Below are positions 1-6,900 of a DNA stretch of 10,254 nt, piece after piece. The position numbers and the translations under genes are program-made. The notes beneath the pieces are model-generated. The model saw only the letters and a program-made list of their open reading frames with translations, ran no database searches and had not been told where the DNA came from. Within the stretch, counting starts at the first letter, position 1. Each line of letters starts with the position of its first letter. Origin of the DNA: Clostridiales bacterium (GTDB taxonomy: Bacteria; Bacillota; Clostridia; Oscillospirales; Oscillospiraceae); contig JAJBTD010000229.1 of assembly GCA_020861055.1 (NCBI GenBank), positions 1 through 10,254 of the forward strand, in the 5' to 3' direction.

Positions 1-1541
1 CCGCCCTGGTCTCTGGCGGCGGCGGCAAAGTCAAACATAGTCCAGCCGTGGGTGGCCCACATCCAGGGGCGCGTGTTGATGAACTCCAGCAGGTACTCGT
101 GGTAGATCGCCTGATACTCCTCGGTGTGGTCGCCCCGCTTGGGGTTGGAGGAGTGGAGGTTGGGCATGCCCTCTGCGCCGTACTCGGAATAGCCCAGGGC
201 ACGGTTGGGATAAACCGCGTGGAAAAAGTCCACCCACAGGTCGTTGAGGAACAGGCCCGGCACATACCAGCCCAGATACAGGTTCCAGCTCACCACGTCG
301 GTGATGTGGGCCACCTTGTTGAAGGGGCCGCACATGGCGTAGCAGGCCAGGGTGGTGAAGCGGGTGGGGTCCATCTTGTGGCACAGATCGTTGAGGACGT
401 AGTGGTTATCCAGCATATCCGCCTTGTCCTTGGTGCTGATGGTGATCTCATTGGAGACGCCCCAGCAGACGATGCAGGCGTGGTTGTAGTTCTGGATAAT
501 CAGCTCCTTCATCTGGCTGATGGTGTTCTCCCGGCCGTTGGGCATATGCTCGCTGATGTAGGGGATCTCCGCCCAAACCACCATGCCCCGCTCGTCGCAC
601 AGGTCATAGAAGTACTGGTCGTGCTGATAGTGGGCCAGACGGATGGTGTTGCAGCCCATCTCGCAGATGAGGTCCATATCCTCCTTGTGCATTTCCTTGG
701 TGATGGCGTTGCCCAGGCCCTTCCGGTCCTGGTGACGGCTGACGCCGCGGAGGGGATAGGAGCGGCCGTTGAGGAAGAAGCCCTTCTTGGGATCCACATA
801 GAAGCTGCGCACGCCAAAGCGGGCGGCCACCTCGTCCACTGCCTTGCCGCCCTTGTACAGGGTGACGGTGGCGTTGTACAGATAGGGGTCCTTCACGCCG
901 TCCCACAGGTGGGCGTTAGGGATGATGAGGGTGATGTCCTTGCCCTCGCCCTGGGCCACCTCGGCCCCGGAGGCGTCGGTCAGGCTGACCTTCACCTGGT
1001 CGAAGTCGCCCACAGGATAGCTGATCACCTGAACCTTGCCGTTCTTGTCCTCCACGGTGGGAGTGATCTGCAGGCCGGGGCCGCCGAAGTAATCCAGGTC
1101 AAAGTGGGCCTTGTTCACCACCAGCAGGTCCACGTCCCGGTAGATGCCGCCGTAGAAGGTGAAGTCCGCCTTCTGGGGATAGACCTTGTCATTGACCCGG
1201 TTGTCCACCGCCAGTTCCAGCAAATTCTCCTCCTGGAGCAGACCGGTGATGTCCTTCCGGAAGGTGGAGTAGCCGCCGTCGTGGGAGCAGATCTCCTTGC
1301 CGTTCAGCGTCACTACACAGCTGGAGTTGACCCCCTTGAACTGGAGATAGACCAGCTCCTCGTCGGCGTCGAAGGTCGGCTTTGCGAAGGTGTGTTTGTA
1401 GGTAAAGACGCTGCGGATGTAGTCATTCCCGCCGTCCTGGCCGTCGATGTTGTTCCAGGTGTGGGGCAGATCTACCGCCACCGTATCACCTTTCGGCCCG
1501 GTAAACTGCCAATTCTGATTGATGTTGATGATTTTTCTCAT
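1..1541 (-). CDS. Glycoside hydrolase family 2 protein, beta-galactosidase-like (3' end missing)
   Basis: Retaining glycosidase, probably a cytoplasmic beta-galactosidase acting on galactosides. The reading was translated directly from the minus strand and covers about 513 residues before the window edge cuts it. No signal peptide is visible. The order matches GH2: an N-terminal sugar-binding jelly roll (about 1-175, with HTWNN and a YGGIYRDV motif), an Ig-like domain (about 180-275), then the TIM barrel (RGVSRHQD, then NTIRLAHYQHD). The acid/base is Glu365 in SNEIT, preceded by the invariant Asn364. The predicted nucleophile is Glu453 in SEYGAEG. The start is ATG at 1541 with GGAGGGG five bases upstream (1547-1553). 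The C-terminal part after HGWTMFDF lies outside the window. The exact sugar specificity (galactosidase, glucuronidase or other GH2) cannot be settled from sequence alone; the barrel wording favours beta-galactosidase. Confidence 0.93.
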   Translation of the reverse strand, partial: MRKIININQNWQFTGPKGDTVAVDLPHTWNNIDGQDGGNDYIRSVFTYKHTFAKPTFDADEELVYLQFKGVNSSCVVTLNGKEICSHDGGYSTFRKDITGLLQEENLLELAVDNRVNDKVYPQKADFTFYGGIYRDVDLLVVNKAHFDLDYFGGPGLQITPTVEDKNGKVQVISYPVGDFDQVKVSLTDASGAEVAQGEGKDITLIIPNAHLWDGVKDPYLYNATVTLYKGGKAVDEVAARFGVRSFYVDPKKGFFLNGRSYPLRGVSRHQDRKGLGNAITKEMHKEDMDLICEMGCNTIRLAHYQHDQYFYDLCDERGMVVWAEIPYISEHMPNGRENTISQMKELIIQNYNHACIVCWGVSNEITISTKDKADMLDNHYVLNDLCHKMDPTRFTTLACYAMCGPFNKVAHITDVVSWNLYLGWYVPGLFLNDLWVDFFHAVYPNRALGYSEYGAEGMPNLHSSNPKRGDHTEEYQAIYHEYLLEFINTRPWMWATHGWTMFDFAAAARDQG

Positions 1542-1605
1542 TTCTGCCCCTCCAAACCGTGTCATGAACGTTTCGCACAAATTTTCCCGTCCGGTTATAC
1601 CCCTT

Positions 1606-1643
1606 ATCATACACATTTTACAGACCTTTGTGTTACGAATTTG
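1606..1643 (-). promoter_or_regulatory. Candidate weak promoter of the GH2 gene
   Basis: On the minus strand, a TATGAT -10 candidate lies at 1611-1606, with an alternative TAAAAT at 1620-1615. No good -35 hexamer lies at the right spacing: the best positions read AACACA or CAAATT. A poor -35 is common in promoters that need an activator, and direct repeats lie just upstream at 1646-1675. This is inference from pattern only. Confidence 0.3.
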
Positions 1644-1645
1644 AC

Positions 1646-1675
1646 TAAGTGGTTGCTTTTTTGGCGTAAGTGGTC
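1646..1675. promoter_or_regulatory. Tandem direct repeat with LytTR-site geometry
   Basis: Two 9-base direct repeats, TAAGTGGTT (1646-1654) and TAAGTGGTC (1667-1675), are separated by 12 bases, a period of 21 bases or two helical turns. LytTR-type regulators bind two 9-base direct repeats about 12-13 bases apart. The repeat shares most, but not all, positions with the published loose consensus (the sixth and eighth bases differ). It sits about 60 bases upstream of the presumed GH2 transcription start, a usual place for an activator. The LytTR regulator encoded at 3851-3144 is the obvious candidate binder. Confidence 0.4.
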
Positions 1676-1730
1676 ACCGTTCTTCCCCACCTCGCGGCAC
1701 GCACCGGACATCTGTTTTTACATTTTACAC

Positions 1731-1766
1731 CCGTTTTCCAAAAGTTGCAACCGCTTTTCAAAAGTT
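1731..1766. repeat. 16-base tandem direct repeat, 20-base period
   Basis: CCGTTTTCCAAAAGTT (1731-1746) is repeated as CCGCTTTTCAAAAGTT (1751-1766), matching at 14 of 16 positions without gaps. The two copies start 20 bases apart. They lie in non-coding, AT-rich DNA between the kinase terminator and the GH2 gene. A second regulator site for the GH2 gene is possible; no protein is identified. Confidence 0.5.
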
Positions 1767-1802
1767 TTATCGTTTTTCTTTCGAAAAAATCTGTCGAAAA
1801 GC

Positions 1803-1836
1803 GAAAAAATGCCGGAACAGACCGCTCTGTTCCGGC
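1803..1836 (-). terminator. Rho-independent terminator of the two-component operon
   Basis: A perfect 10-base-pair stem, GCCGGAACAG (1811-1820) with CTGTTCCGGC (1827-1836), encloses a 6-base loop. On the minus strand it is followed by a T-run (1809-1804). It begins 7 bases after the stop codon of the histidine kinase, so it ends that operon and separates it from the GH2 gene. Confidence 0.9.
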
Positions 1837-1842
1837 TGGGAG

Positions 1843-3147
1843 TCATTCTGTGGTTTCCGGCAGGGGGATGGAAATGCGCAGGGAGAAGCAGCCTCCCTCG
1901 GTGGATACCGTCATCTCCCCGCCATATTTTCGGGCGGTATGGCGGATGCTTTTCAGGCCATAGCCGTGGTAGCCGTTTTGGGGCTTGACGGAGACAGGCA
2001 GCCCATCCCGGAAGGTCAGCTCCTCCCGGAGCGGGTTGGTGACGCTGATGACCAGGAACCGCTGTCGGACGTGAACCAGTACGTCGATAACCCGCAGCTC
2101 CTTGCTCTCGCATTTGCGCACCGCCTCGATGGCGTTGTCCAGGGCGTTGCCCATGACGGTATACAGGTCCACCGGGTCCATAAAGCCCAGGCTGGAGCCG
2201 TCGGCCACGCAGTTGATGCTGATCTCGTTGGCCTCGCACAGCAGGCTCTTTTCCGTGAGGACGGTGTCCAGCGTCTCGTTGTTCGTCCGGACGGCGGCAT
2301 CGTAGATGCGCACCGAGTCCTCGATCTCCCGAATGTATTGCTCCCGCTGCTCGCTCCCCTCCATGGTACGCATGGCGGCCACCTGATGCTTCAGATCGTG
2401 GCACTTACGGTTGATGAGGGCGATGTTCTCCTTGGAGAGCTGGTACTGGGCCGCCTGCTGGTGCCACATCAGGTTCATGGTCTCCAGCTCATGGCGGATG
2501 GCGCTCTTTTGGAACAGGGAGGTCTGAAGGTAAAGGATGGTCAGGCAATAGATCTGACACAGCAGAAGCAGGGCGCCGATCTCTCCCTGGGGATTCAGCT
2601 CGCCCCCCTGATAGGTCGCCGTCCACAGTCCTCCGAAGAGCAGGTACAGGAGGATGGCGGAGGTCAGCTGCCGGGGGCCGACGTGCTGGCTCTCATAAAC
2701 CGGCATCCACCGCTCCACCGTCAGCCCCAGAAGCACGCACACCGTCGCCGACAGCAGGACCAGCAGGCTCAGCTGGGCAAGAGAGGTCTCCGCCTGGAGT
2801 CCCGGCAGATACTGGCAAAGCATCTGCCAGCTCTCATAGAGCAGGGAGCCGGTGCAGCTGGACCAGATGGCAAAATACAGAGCCACCCCCGTCTTTGCAA
2901 TCGTGCAGGTCAGCCCCATGAGCCAGCAGATGACTGCCAGGATCATGGGCCACAGGTGCGCCGCCACAGAGGCTGGTACAACAAGGACAAGTCCCCACTC
3001 CAGCAGCAGCTGTCCCACCAGCCAGGCCGCCGCCCCCAGGCTGAACCGTCTCCGCCGGTCCAGAGGGTAGATGTAAATGACGCATACCAGCCACCGGAGG
3101 ACGCACTCCGGCAGGACGCTGACCAGGGCCATCAATGCCGGGGTCAT
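1843..3147 (-). CDS. AgrC-like sensor histidine kinase (GHKL ATPase)
   Basis: Membrane sensor kinase of 434 residues, partner of the LytTR regulator encoded just before it. Residues 1-210 hold about six to seven hydrophobic segments, as in the peptide-sensing HPK10/AgrC family. A short cytoplasmic helical linker follows. The likely phosphorylated histidine is His250 in CHDLKHQ. The ATP-binding domain shows the N box GNALDNAIEA (Asn334, Asp337, Asn338) and a G box HGYGLKSI (394-401), typical of the GHKL type. The ATG overlaps the stop of the regulator gene as ATGA (3147-3144), so the two are translationally coupled; GGGAGG lies 6 bases upstream. A rho-independent terminator follows the stop. 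The signal is unknown: no AgrD-like peptide or AgrB-like processing gene is in the window. Confidence 0.92.
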   Translation of the reverse strand: MTPALMALVSVLPECVLRWLVCVIYIYPLDRRRRFSLGAAAWLVGQLLLEWGLVLVVPASVAAHLWPMILAVICWLMGLTCTIAKTGVALYFAIWSSCTGSLLYESWQMLCQYLPGLQAETSLAQLSLLVLLSATVCVLLGLTVERWMPVYESQHVGPRQLTSAILLYLLFGGLWTATYQGGELNPQGEIGALLLLCQIYCLTILYLQTSLFQKSAIRHELETMNLMWHQQAAQYQLSKENIALINRKCHDLKHQVAAMRTMEGSEQREQYIREIEDSVRIYDAAVRTNNETLDTVLTEKSLLCEANEISINCVADGSSLGFMDPVDLYTVMGNALDNAIEAVRKCESKELRVIDVLVHVRQRFLVISVTNPLREELTFRDGLPVSVKPQNGYHGYGLKSIRHTARKYGGEMTVSTEGGCFSLRISIPLPETTE

Positions 3148-3851
3148 GTATTGCCTCCCACATAGCTGGTCAACGCTGCCAGAAAGGACGCCTTATTCCG
3201 GCGGCTGATCTCCAGCTTGCTGCCCGCCACCGTCGCTACGTCCCGGTCCACCTCGGAGACGTGGGCCAGATTGACCAGATACCAGTGGTTGCACCTGGCA
3301 AAGTGATAGGGGGCCAGCTCCAGCTCGGTGCTCTGCATGGTGCCCCGGAGGACGTACTCTCCGCTGCGGGTGTGGTAGTGGAGCATATGGTTCTGAATTT
3401 CTACATAAAAGATGTCCCTGGTGTTCAGCCGCCGCATACCGCCGGGGAGGTTCAGGGTGATCGCGCCGCCGATGCGGTTTTTCGCCCGCTCCACCGCCCG
3501 GTCAAATTTCAGGGCAAAGGTGTCGTACTGCACCGGCTTGACCAGAAAATCCAGCGCCCCCACGGAGTACCCGTCGATGGCAAACTGGGCCATCTGGGTA
3601 ATGAACATGATGACCACCTGCTCGTCGTACCGGCGGATCAGCTCCGCCACCTTCATCCCGTCCATATCCGGCATTTTGATGTCCAGCAGCATGATGTCAA
3701 AGCCGCGGTCCTCGCTCTGGATCAGCTCCACGCCGCTACTGAAGAAAACGACCTCCAGCGGCTGGGCATGCGTCTCGGCATACCGGTTCAGATAACGCTC
3801 CGTCTGTTCCCGATAGCTCTGCTCATCCTCCGCCACCGCAACACGCAACAT
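3144..3851 (-). CDS. LytTR-family response regulator
   Basis: DNA-binding response regulator of 235 residues, first gene of the two-component operon. The receiver domain (1-120) has acidic residues Glu8-Asp9-Glu10, the phosphorylated Asp57 in LLDIKMPDMDG, Thr85, and Lys105 in FLVKPVQ. Residues about 135-230 form a LytTR DNA-binding domain, with the typical patterns RDIFYVEIQNHMLHYHT, then FARCNHWYLVNLAHV and LEISRRN. The family (AgrA, LytR, VirR) binds pairs of direct repeats and usually activates transcription. The start at 3851 has AGGAGG eight bases upstream (3860-3865). The kinase gene overlaps its stop by 4 bases. A possible target is the GH2 gene, through the repeats at 1646-1675; this is inference. 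Confidence 0.93.
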   Translation of the reverse strand: MLRVAVAEDEQSYREQTERYLNRYAETHAQPLEVVFFSSGVELIQSEDRGFDIMLLDIKMPDMDGMKVAELIRRYDEQVVIMFITQMAQFAIDGYSVGALDFLVKPVQYDTFALKFDRAVERAKNRIGGAITLNLPGGMRRLNTRDIFYVEIQNHMLHYHTRSGEYVLRGTMQSTELELAPYHFARCNHWYLVNLAHVSEVDRDVATVAGSKLEISRRNKASFLAALTSYVGGNT

Positions 3852-3903
3852 ATGGCCGTCCTCCTTTCCTGCACGCCGTCCGTATCAGACGGTATTACAA
3901 ACC

Positions 3904-3922
3904 ATTATACAGCATTATAGCA
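3904..3922 (-). promoter_or_regulatory. Extended -10 promoter of the regulator-kinase operon
   Basis: On the minus strand, TGCTATAAT (3922-3914) is a perfect extended -10, about 65 bases before the regulator start codon. A second TATAAT lies at 3909-3904, ten bases further on, so CATTATA appears twice on the plus strand with a 10-base period. Neither has a good -35; the extended -10 makes the upstream one the better candidate. Confidence 0.6.
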
Positions 3923-3988
3923 GAGCCTGGCGAAAAAGAGAATAGAAATGAGGGAAAAAGTAAATTTGGCTTTCCGGAAAGCATCCAA

Positions 3989-4026
3989 GGCGCAGCCACC
4001 CGCAGATGTCTGCGAATGACTGCGCC
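3989..4026. repeat. Nested inverted repeat
   Basis: The outer arms GGCGCAG (3989-3995) and CTGCGCC (4020-4026) pair perfectly. Inside them the arms CGCAGA (4001-4006) and TCTGCG (4009-4014) also pair. The internal loop is a symmetric 5 by 5 bases. This would fold as one stem in RNA from either strand, or as a cruciform. Confidence 0.6.
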
Positions 4027-4127
4027 GGTGGCCGGGGCTGCCGCTTCAACGGAACAGGAACATCCCTCTGATTTGCAGCCGAAGCACAGTTCTCTTCTCT
4101 GTCTGCGCTCCTGCGGCCTATTTCACA

Positions 4128-4174
4128 GACGGGGGCGATGGGCGCTGAGTCTGACAGCGGCTCCTGCCCCCGTC
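4128..4174. repeat. Nested inverted repeat, 9-base-pair GC-rich outer stem
   Basis: GACGGGGGC (4128-4136) pairs perfectly with GCCCCCGTC (4166-4174). Within the loop, CGCTG (4143-4147) pairs with CAGCG (4155-4159). The layout is like the nested repeat at 3989-4026. Confidence 0.6.
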
Positions 4175-4259
4175 CGGCCCGGCGTTCCGCGGCCCGGTTT
4201 TGTACCGTTCCGCCGCCTCGCCGCCTGCTGGTATCATTCTGCCCCGCCCCCGTCGGATT

Positions 4260-4287
4260 ATGTGCCGACAGACCCTGGCACATTTTT
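4260..4287 (+). terminator. Orphan rho-independent terminator-like hairpin
   Basis: ATGTGCC (4260-4266) pairs with GGCACAT (4277-4283) around a 10-base loop, and a T-run follows (to 4287). The T-run is on the plus-strand side only. No plus-strand coding gene lies upstream, so either an unrecognised small RNA ends here or the hairpin shields the next operon from read-through. Confidence 0.5.
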
Positions 4288-4379
4288 CCGGCGCTCCTCC
4301 GTCGGGCGCTGCGGAATGAAGGCCGTTTTTGCCTAGAACGCTGATATGCCCTCTTTCGTCGCGCTTCCGTCTCTCTCCG

Positions 4380-4408
4380 TTGTGTTTTGCGCAGATGCGT
4401 GATATACT
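4380..4408 (+). promoter_or_regulatory. Sigma-A-type promoter of the AAA_13-McrBC operon
   Basis: TTGTGT (4380-4385) and TATACT (4403-4408) are separated by exactly 17 bases. A TG one base before the -10 gives an extended -10. Transcription would start near 4415, leaving a leader of about 120 bases before the ATG at 4536. The position also argues against the longer open frame that begins at 4329, since that start lies upstream of the promoter. Confidence 0.7.
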
Positions 4409-4436
4409 TATTTCAACAAAACTTGCGGGGATTCGC

Positions 4437-4478
4437 AGCAGGATGCCGCCTTATGAGGCGTTTGGCGTCTGTCCTGCT
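4437..4478 (+). promoter_or_regulatory. Hairpin in the 5' leader of the defence operon
   Basis: AGCAGGA (4437-4443) pairs with TCCTGCT (4472-4478). Inside, CGCCT (4447-4451) and AGGCG (4456-4460) pair around a TATG loop. It sits in the transcribed leader about 60 bases before the ribosome site. It has no T-run, so it is not a terminator. It may affect transcript stability or translation; no known riboswitch was recognised. Confidence 0.4.
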
Positions 4479-4535
4479 TCGGCTTCCCTGTCCGGGCTGC
4501 GATCGGTCCAGAGGCCTGGGAAACGGAGGAATATC

Positions 4536-6857
4536 ATGAGCCGGGAAACTGTGAGTCAGGCGGAGATGGGTGAGAAGCGGACGGCGCCGATCAGGGGCAT
4601 GACCGTTGACCGGGCGACCTTTCAGCAGGTATCTATTGAACAGCTGAGCCTCGTCAATTTCTTTTACGGAAAAAACGGCGCTGGCAAGACCTCGATCGCC
4701 CGCGCTATCGAAGCCGATGAGGGGGTGGAGTGGTCCGCCGGATACGGGGCCTCCGACTTTGTCCTCCATGTGTTCAGCCAGGACTTTATCACGGACCACT
4801 TTTCCAGCTGCGGCAGCTTGCAGGGCGTTTTTACAGTCAACAAGACAAATATCGAGATACAGAGAAGATCCGAGGCAAAGGCAGCCGAGCGCCGGGAATT
4901 GCAGGAGGAGTACAGCGCTGTCGTTGCCGAGTTGCGGGAGCGGCAGAGCGCGCCTGCAAAGCTGCTGGCCTCGTTTCAGGATGAGTGCTTCCGAAAGACA
5001 AAGGACCTGCGCGGGGATTTTTCCGAGGCGCTGACAGGCAAAAAAACGAAAAAGAATTTTGCAGAGGCGCTGCTGGGAGAGGAGGTCCCCAAAAAGCATG
5101 ACCTTGTAAGGCTCAAGCGGCGCTGCGACACGGCGTTTGACCAGACGGCCAGGGAATACCCGCTGTTTGCAAGAGCCTCTGCAGCGTCCTCCTATGGAAA
5201 GCTGCCCGGCAGGGATCTGCTGGGCCAGGTCGTCGTCAGCAGCAGCGACACCCCCTTTGCCTCCTTCTGGAAGGCTCTCAACGCATCCGACTGGGTGCGC
5301 AGCGGCCATGAGCACTACGGAAAACAGGCCAACGGCAGGTGCCCATATTGCAGCCGAGAGCTGCCTGCGCAGTTTGAGGCGGAAATCACCGCCTGCTTCG
5401 ACGAGCAGTACCGGCAGGATATCGACAGCATCGCCCGCTTCCGCAGGGCCTACGAGGGGGAGACGGCCTCCATTATCCGAACGCTCAAGGGCAATCTTTC
5501 AGACGTCCTGCCGTCTATCGACCTGACCGAGTATCGGGCAAAGCTGACGCTGCTGGAGCGCAGCATCGAGCTGAACAATCAGCGTCTGGCGGAGAAGCTC
5601 CGGGAGCCCTCCAAGATCGTATCGCTGGAGGATACGGATTCCCTTTTCATCGAGATCGGCAATCTGATCGATTCGATCAACCGGGAGATTCGGGCGAACA
5701 ACGACGTGGTCAGAGGCAGACGCGCCAGCAAGGAGCAGTGCCGGGCGGATATTATGCAGCATTTTGCCTTTCTGCTGTACGACGACATCGAGCGCTACCT
5801 GTCGGAAAAGTCCGATCTGGAATATGCGGCGGCAGAGTGCTCCAGGCGGGCGGAGCAGTTAAAAAAGAGGATTCGCTCCACAGAGGCAGAGCTGGCCCGG
5901 CTGAATGCCCAGACGGTCAACACCTCCGACGCCATGGATGCGATCAACCGCATGCTGGCGGAGTCCGGCTTTCAGGGCTTCCGCCTCCGGGCCAGAGCGG
6001 GGATGGAGCACACCTATGAGGTCGTCCGGGAAAACGGCGCAGTCGCCGAGAATCTCAGCGAGGGAGAGCGCAGCTTTATCGCATTTCTGTATTTTTATCA
6101 GATGGTGTGCGGCAGCCAGCGCAAGGGGGAGCGAAGGGACAAGATCGTGGTGATCGACGACCCCGTCTCCGGCATGGACGCCACCTCTCTGTATCTCGTC
6201 AGCGGCATTGTCCGAAGGATGATCGACTGCTGCCGGGACAGCGCCGACGGTTCGGAGCAGCGCGCCTCCGGGAGCCTGATCCGGCAGATTTTTATCTTGA
6301 CCCACAATGTGTCCTTCCACAGAGAAATCACATACCGGCAAATGCAGCATTACAGCACCACTTCTTTCTATCTGATCCGGAAACGCGGCAACCGCTCTGC
6401 CGTCAAGCTGTGTGTCCGGCAGAGGGCGGGTGCGCCGGGCGAGTGGGAAAACTATAATCCCGTGCAAAGCTCCTATGAGGCGCTCTGGGAGGAGCTGCGG
6501 GACGTGCAGACGGTAAATGCGGCAAAAAACGTGATGCGGCGGATTTTGTCGTACTACTTTCTGCAAATCTGCGGATATGACAGCGAGGCTCTGCGGAAGC
6601 GGCTGCTGGAGACGGAGGAAAACCGGCAAAGGTTCCTCGTCCCGTCAGGGGACGACCGCACCGACACGGCCAACTATGAGATGGCGCTGTCCCTGCTGTC
6701 CGGCATCGACGGCGCCGGCAGCATGAAGGACGAACCGGATTATGTGGAGGATACCGACGACATCGACGCATATCGACGCATCTTCCGGCTGATTTTTGAG
6801 GCCCTTGGGCAAACACAGCACTACGACATGATGATGGGAACGCGCCCGACGGTCTGA
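4536..6857 (+). CDS. AAA_13 coiled-coil ATPase with CxxC zinc-hook motif (RloC-like layout)
   Basis: Large SMC/Rad50-like ATPase of 773 residues, first gene of the operon. The Walker A motif is GKNGAGKTS (45-53, Lys51). Long charged helical stretches follow (about 105-165 and 340-500, coiled-coil-like), with CPYC (Cys269, Cys272) between them, where Rad50 and RloC carry a zinc hook. The ABC signature is LSEGER (507-512), the Walker B is KIVVIDDPVSGMD (536-548), and the H-loop is ILTHN (His590). The C-terminal end (about 600-773, with SSYEALWEEL and HYDMMMG) matches the AAA_13 style seen in PrrC/RloC relatives, but I could not place their Arg-Glu-His nuclease triad with confidence. The start at 4536 has GGAGGA five bases upstream; the frame stays open to 4329, but that reaches above the promoter. 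The linkage to McrBC suggests a sensor or effector in anti-phage defence; this is inference. Confidence 0.88.
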   Translation: MSRETVSQAEMGEKRTAPIRGMTVDRATFQQVSIEQLSLVNFFYGKNGAGKTSIARAIEADEGVEWSAGYGASDFVLHVFSQDFITDHFSSCGSLQGVFTVNKTNIEIQRRSEAKAAERRELQEEYSAVVAELRERQSAPAKLLASFQDECFRKTKDLRGDFSEALTGKKTKKNFAEALLGEEVPKKHDLVRLKRRCDTAFDQTAREYPLFARASAASSYGKLPGRDLLGQVVVSSSDTPFASFWKALNASDWVRSGHEHYGKQANGRCPYCSRELPAQFEAEITACFDEQYRQDIDSIARFRRAYEGETASIIRTLKGNLSDVLPSIDLTEYRAKLTLLERSIELNNQRLAEKLREPSKIVSLEDTDSLFIEIGNLIDSINREIRANNDVVRGRRASKEQCRADIMQHFAFLLYDDIERYLSEKSDLEYAAAECSRRAEQLKKRIRSTEAELARLNAQTVNTSDAMDAINRMLAESGFQGFRLRARAGMEHTYEVVRENGAVAENLSEGERSFIAFLYFYQMVCGSQRKGERRDKIVVIDDPVSGMDATSLYLVSGIVRRMIDCCRDSADGSEQRASGSLIRQIFILTHNVSFHREITYRQMQHYSTTSFYLIRKRGNRSAVKLCVRQRAGAPGEWENYNPVQSSYEALWEELRDVQTVNAAKNVMRRILSYYFLQICGYDSEALRKRLLETEENRQRFLVPSGDDRTDTANYEMALSLLSGIDGAGSMKDEPDYVEDTDDIDAYRRIFRLIFEALGQTQHYDMMMGTRPTV

Positions 6858-6900
6858 GTCCGGGATGCTGCCGCCCCGGTAGACTGCAAGGAGGTACAAA

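Larger units (their letters stand above)
3923..4379. other. Long GC-rich intergenic region with inverted repeats, no convincing gene
   Basis: This stretch separates the divergent promoters of the regulator operon and the defence operon. Open frames on both strands are short and rich in Arg, Pro and Ala, with no recognisable family. What it does hold is secondary structure: a 14-base palindrome at 3969-3982, a nested hairpin at 3989-4026, another at 4128-4174, and a terminator-like hairpin at 4260-4287. No clear plus-strand promoter was found upstream of these. It may encode a structured RNA or be a remnant at the edge of an inserted island. Confidence 0.5.

Noticed and set aside
48..1988. A 646-codon plus-strand open frame
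   Set aside because: It is antisense to the GH2 gene, which has intact catalytic motifs, a good ribosome site and family-wide similarity. The plus-strand product has a Val/His/Ala-rich composition typical of a shadow frame in GC-rich DNA.
1939..3165. A 408-codon plus-strand open frame across the kinase
   Set aside because: It is antisense to the histidine kinase, whose motifs and coupled start are clear. The product has no recognisable family and is Gln/His/Leu-rich.
3915..4283. A 122-codon minus-strand open frame in the intergenic region
   Set aside because: A GGAGGA lies 11 bases before its start, but the product is Arg/Pro/Ala-rich with no known family, it covers the inverted repeats, and its stop falls inside the regulator promoter. 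It is kept only as a weak alternative.
4329..4535. Upstream extension of the AAA_13 ATPase frame
   Set aside because: The region contains the promoter (4380-4408) and no ribosome site for the earlier ATGs, whereas 4536 has GGAGGA at good spacing.
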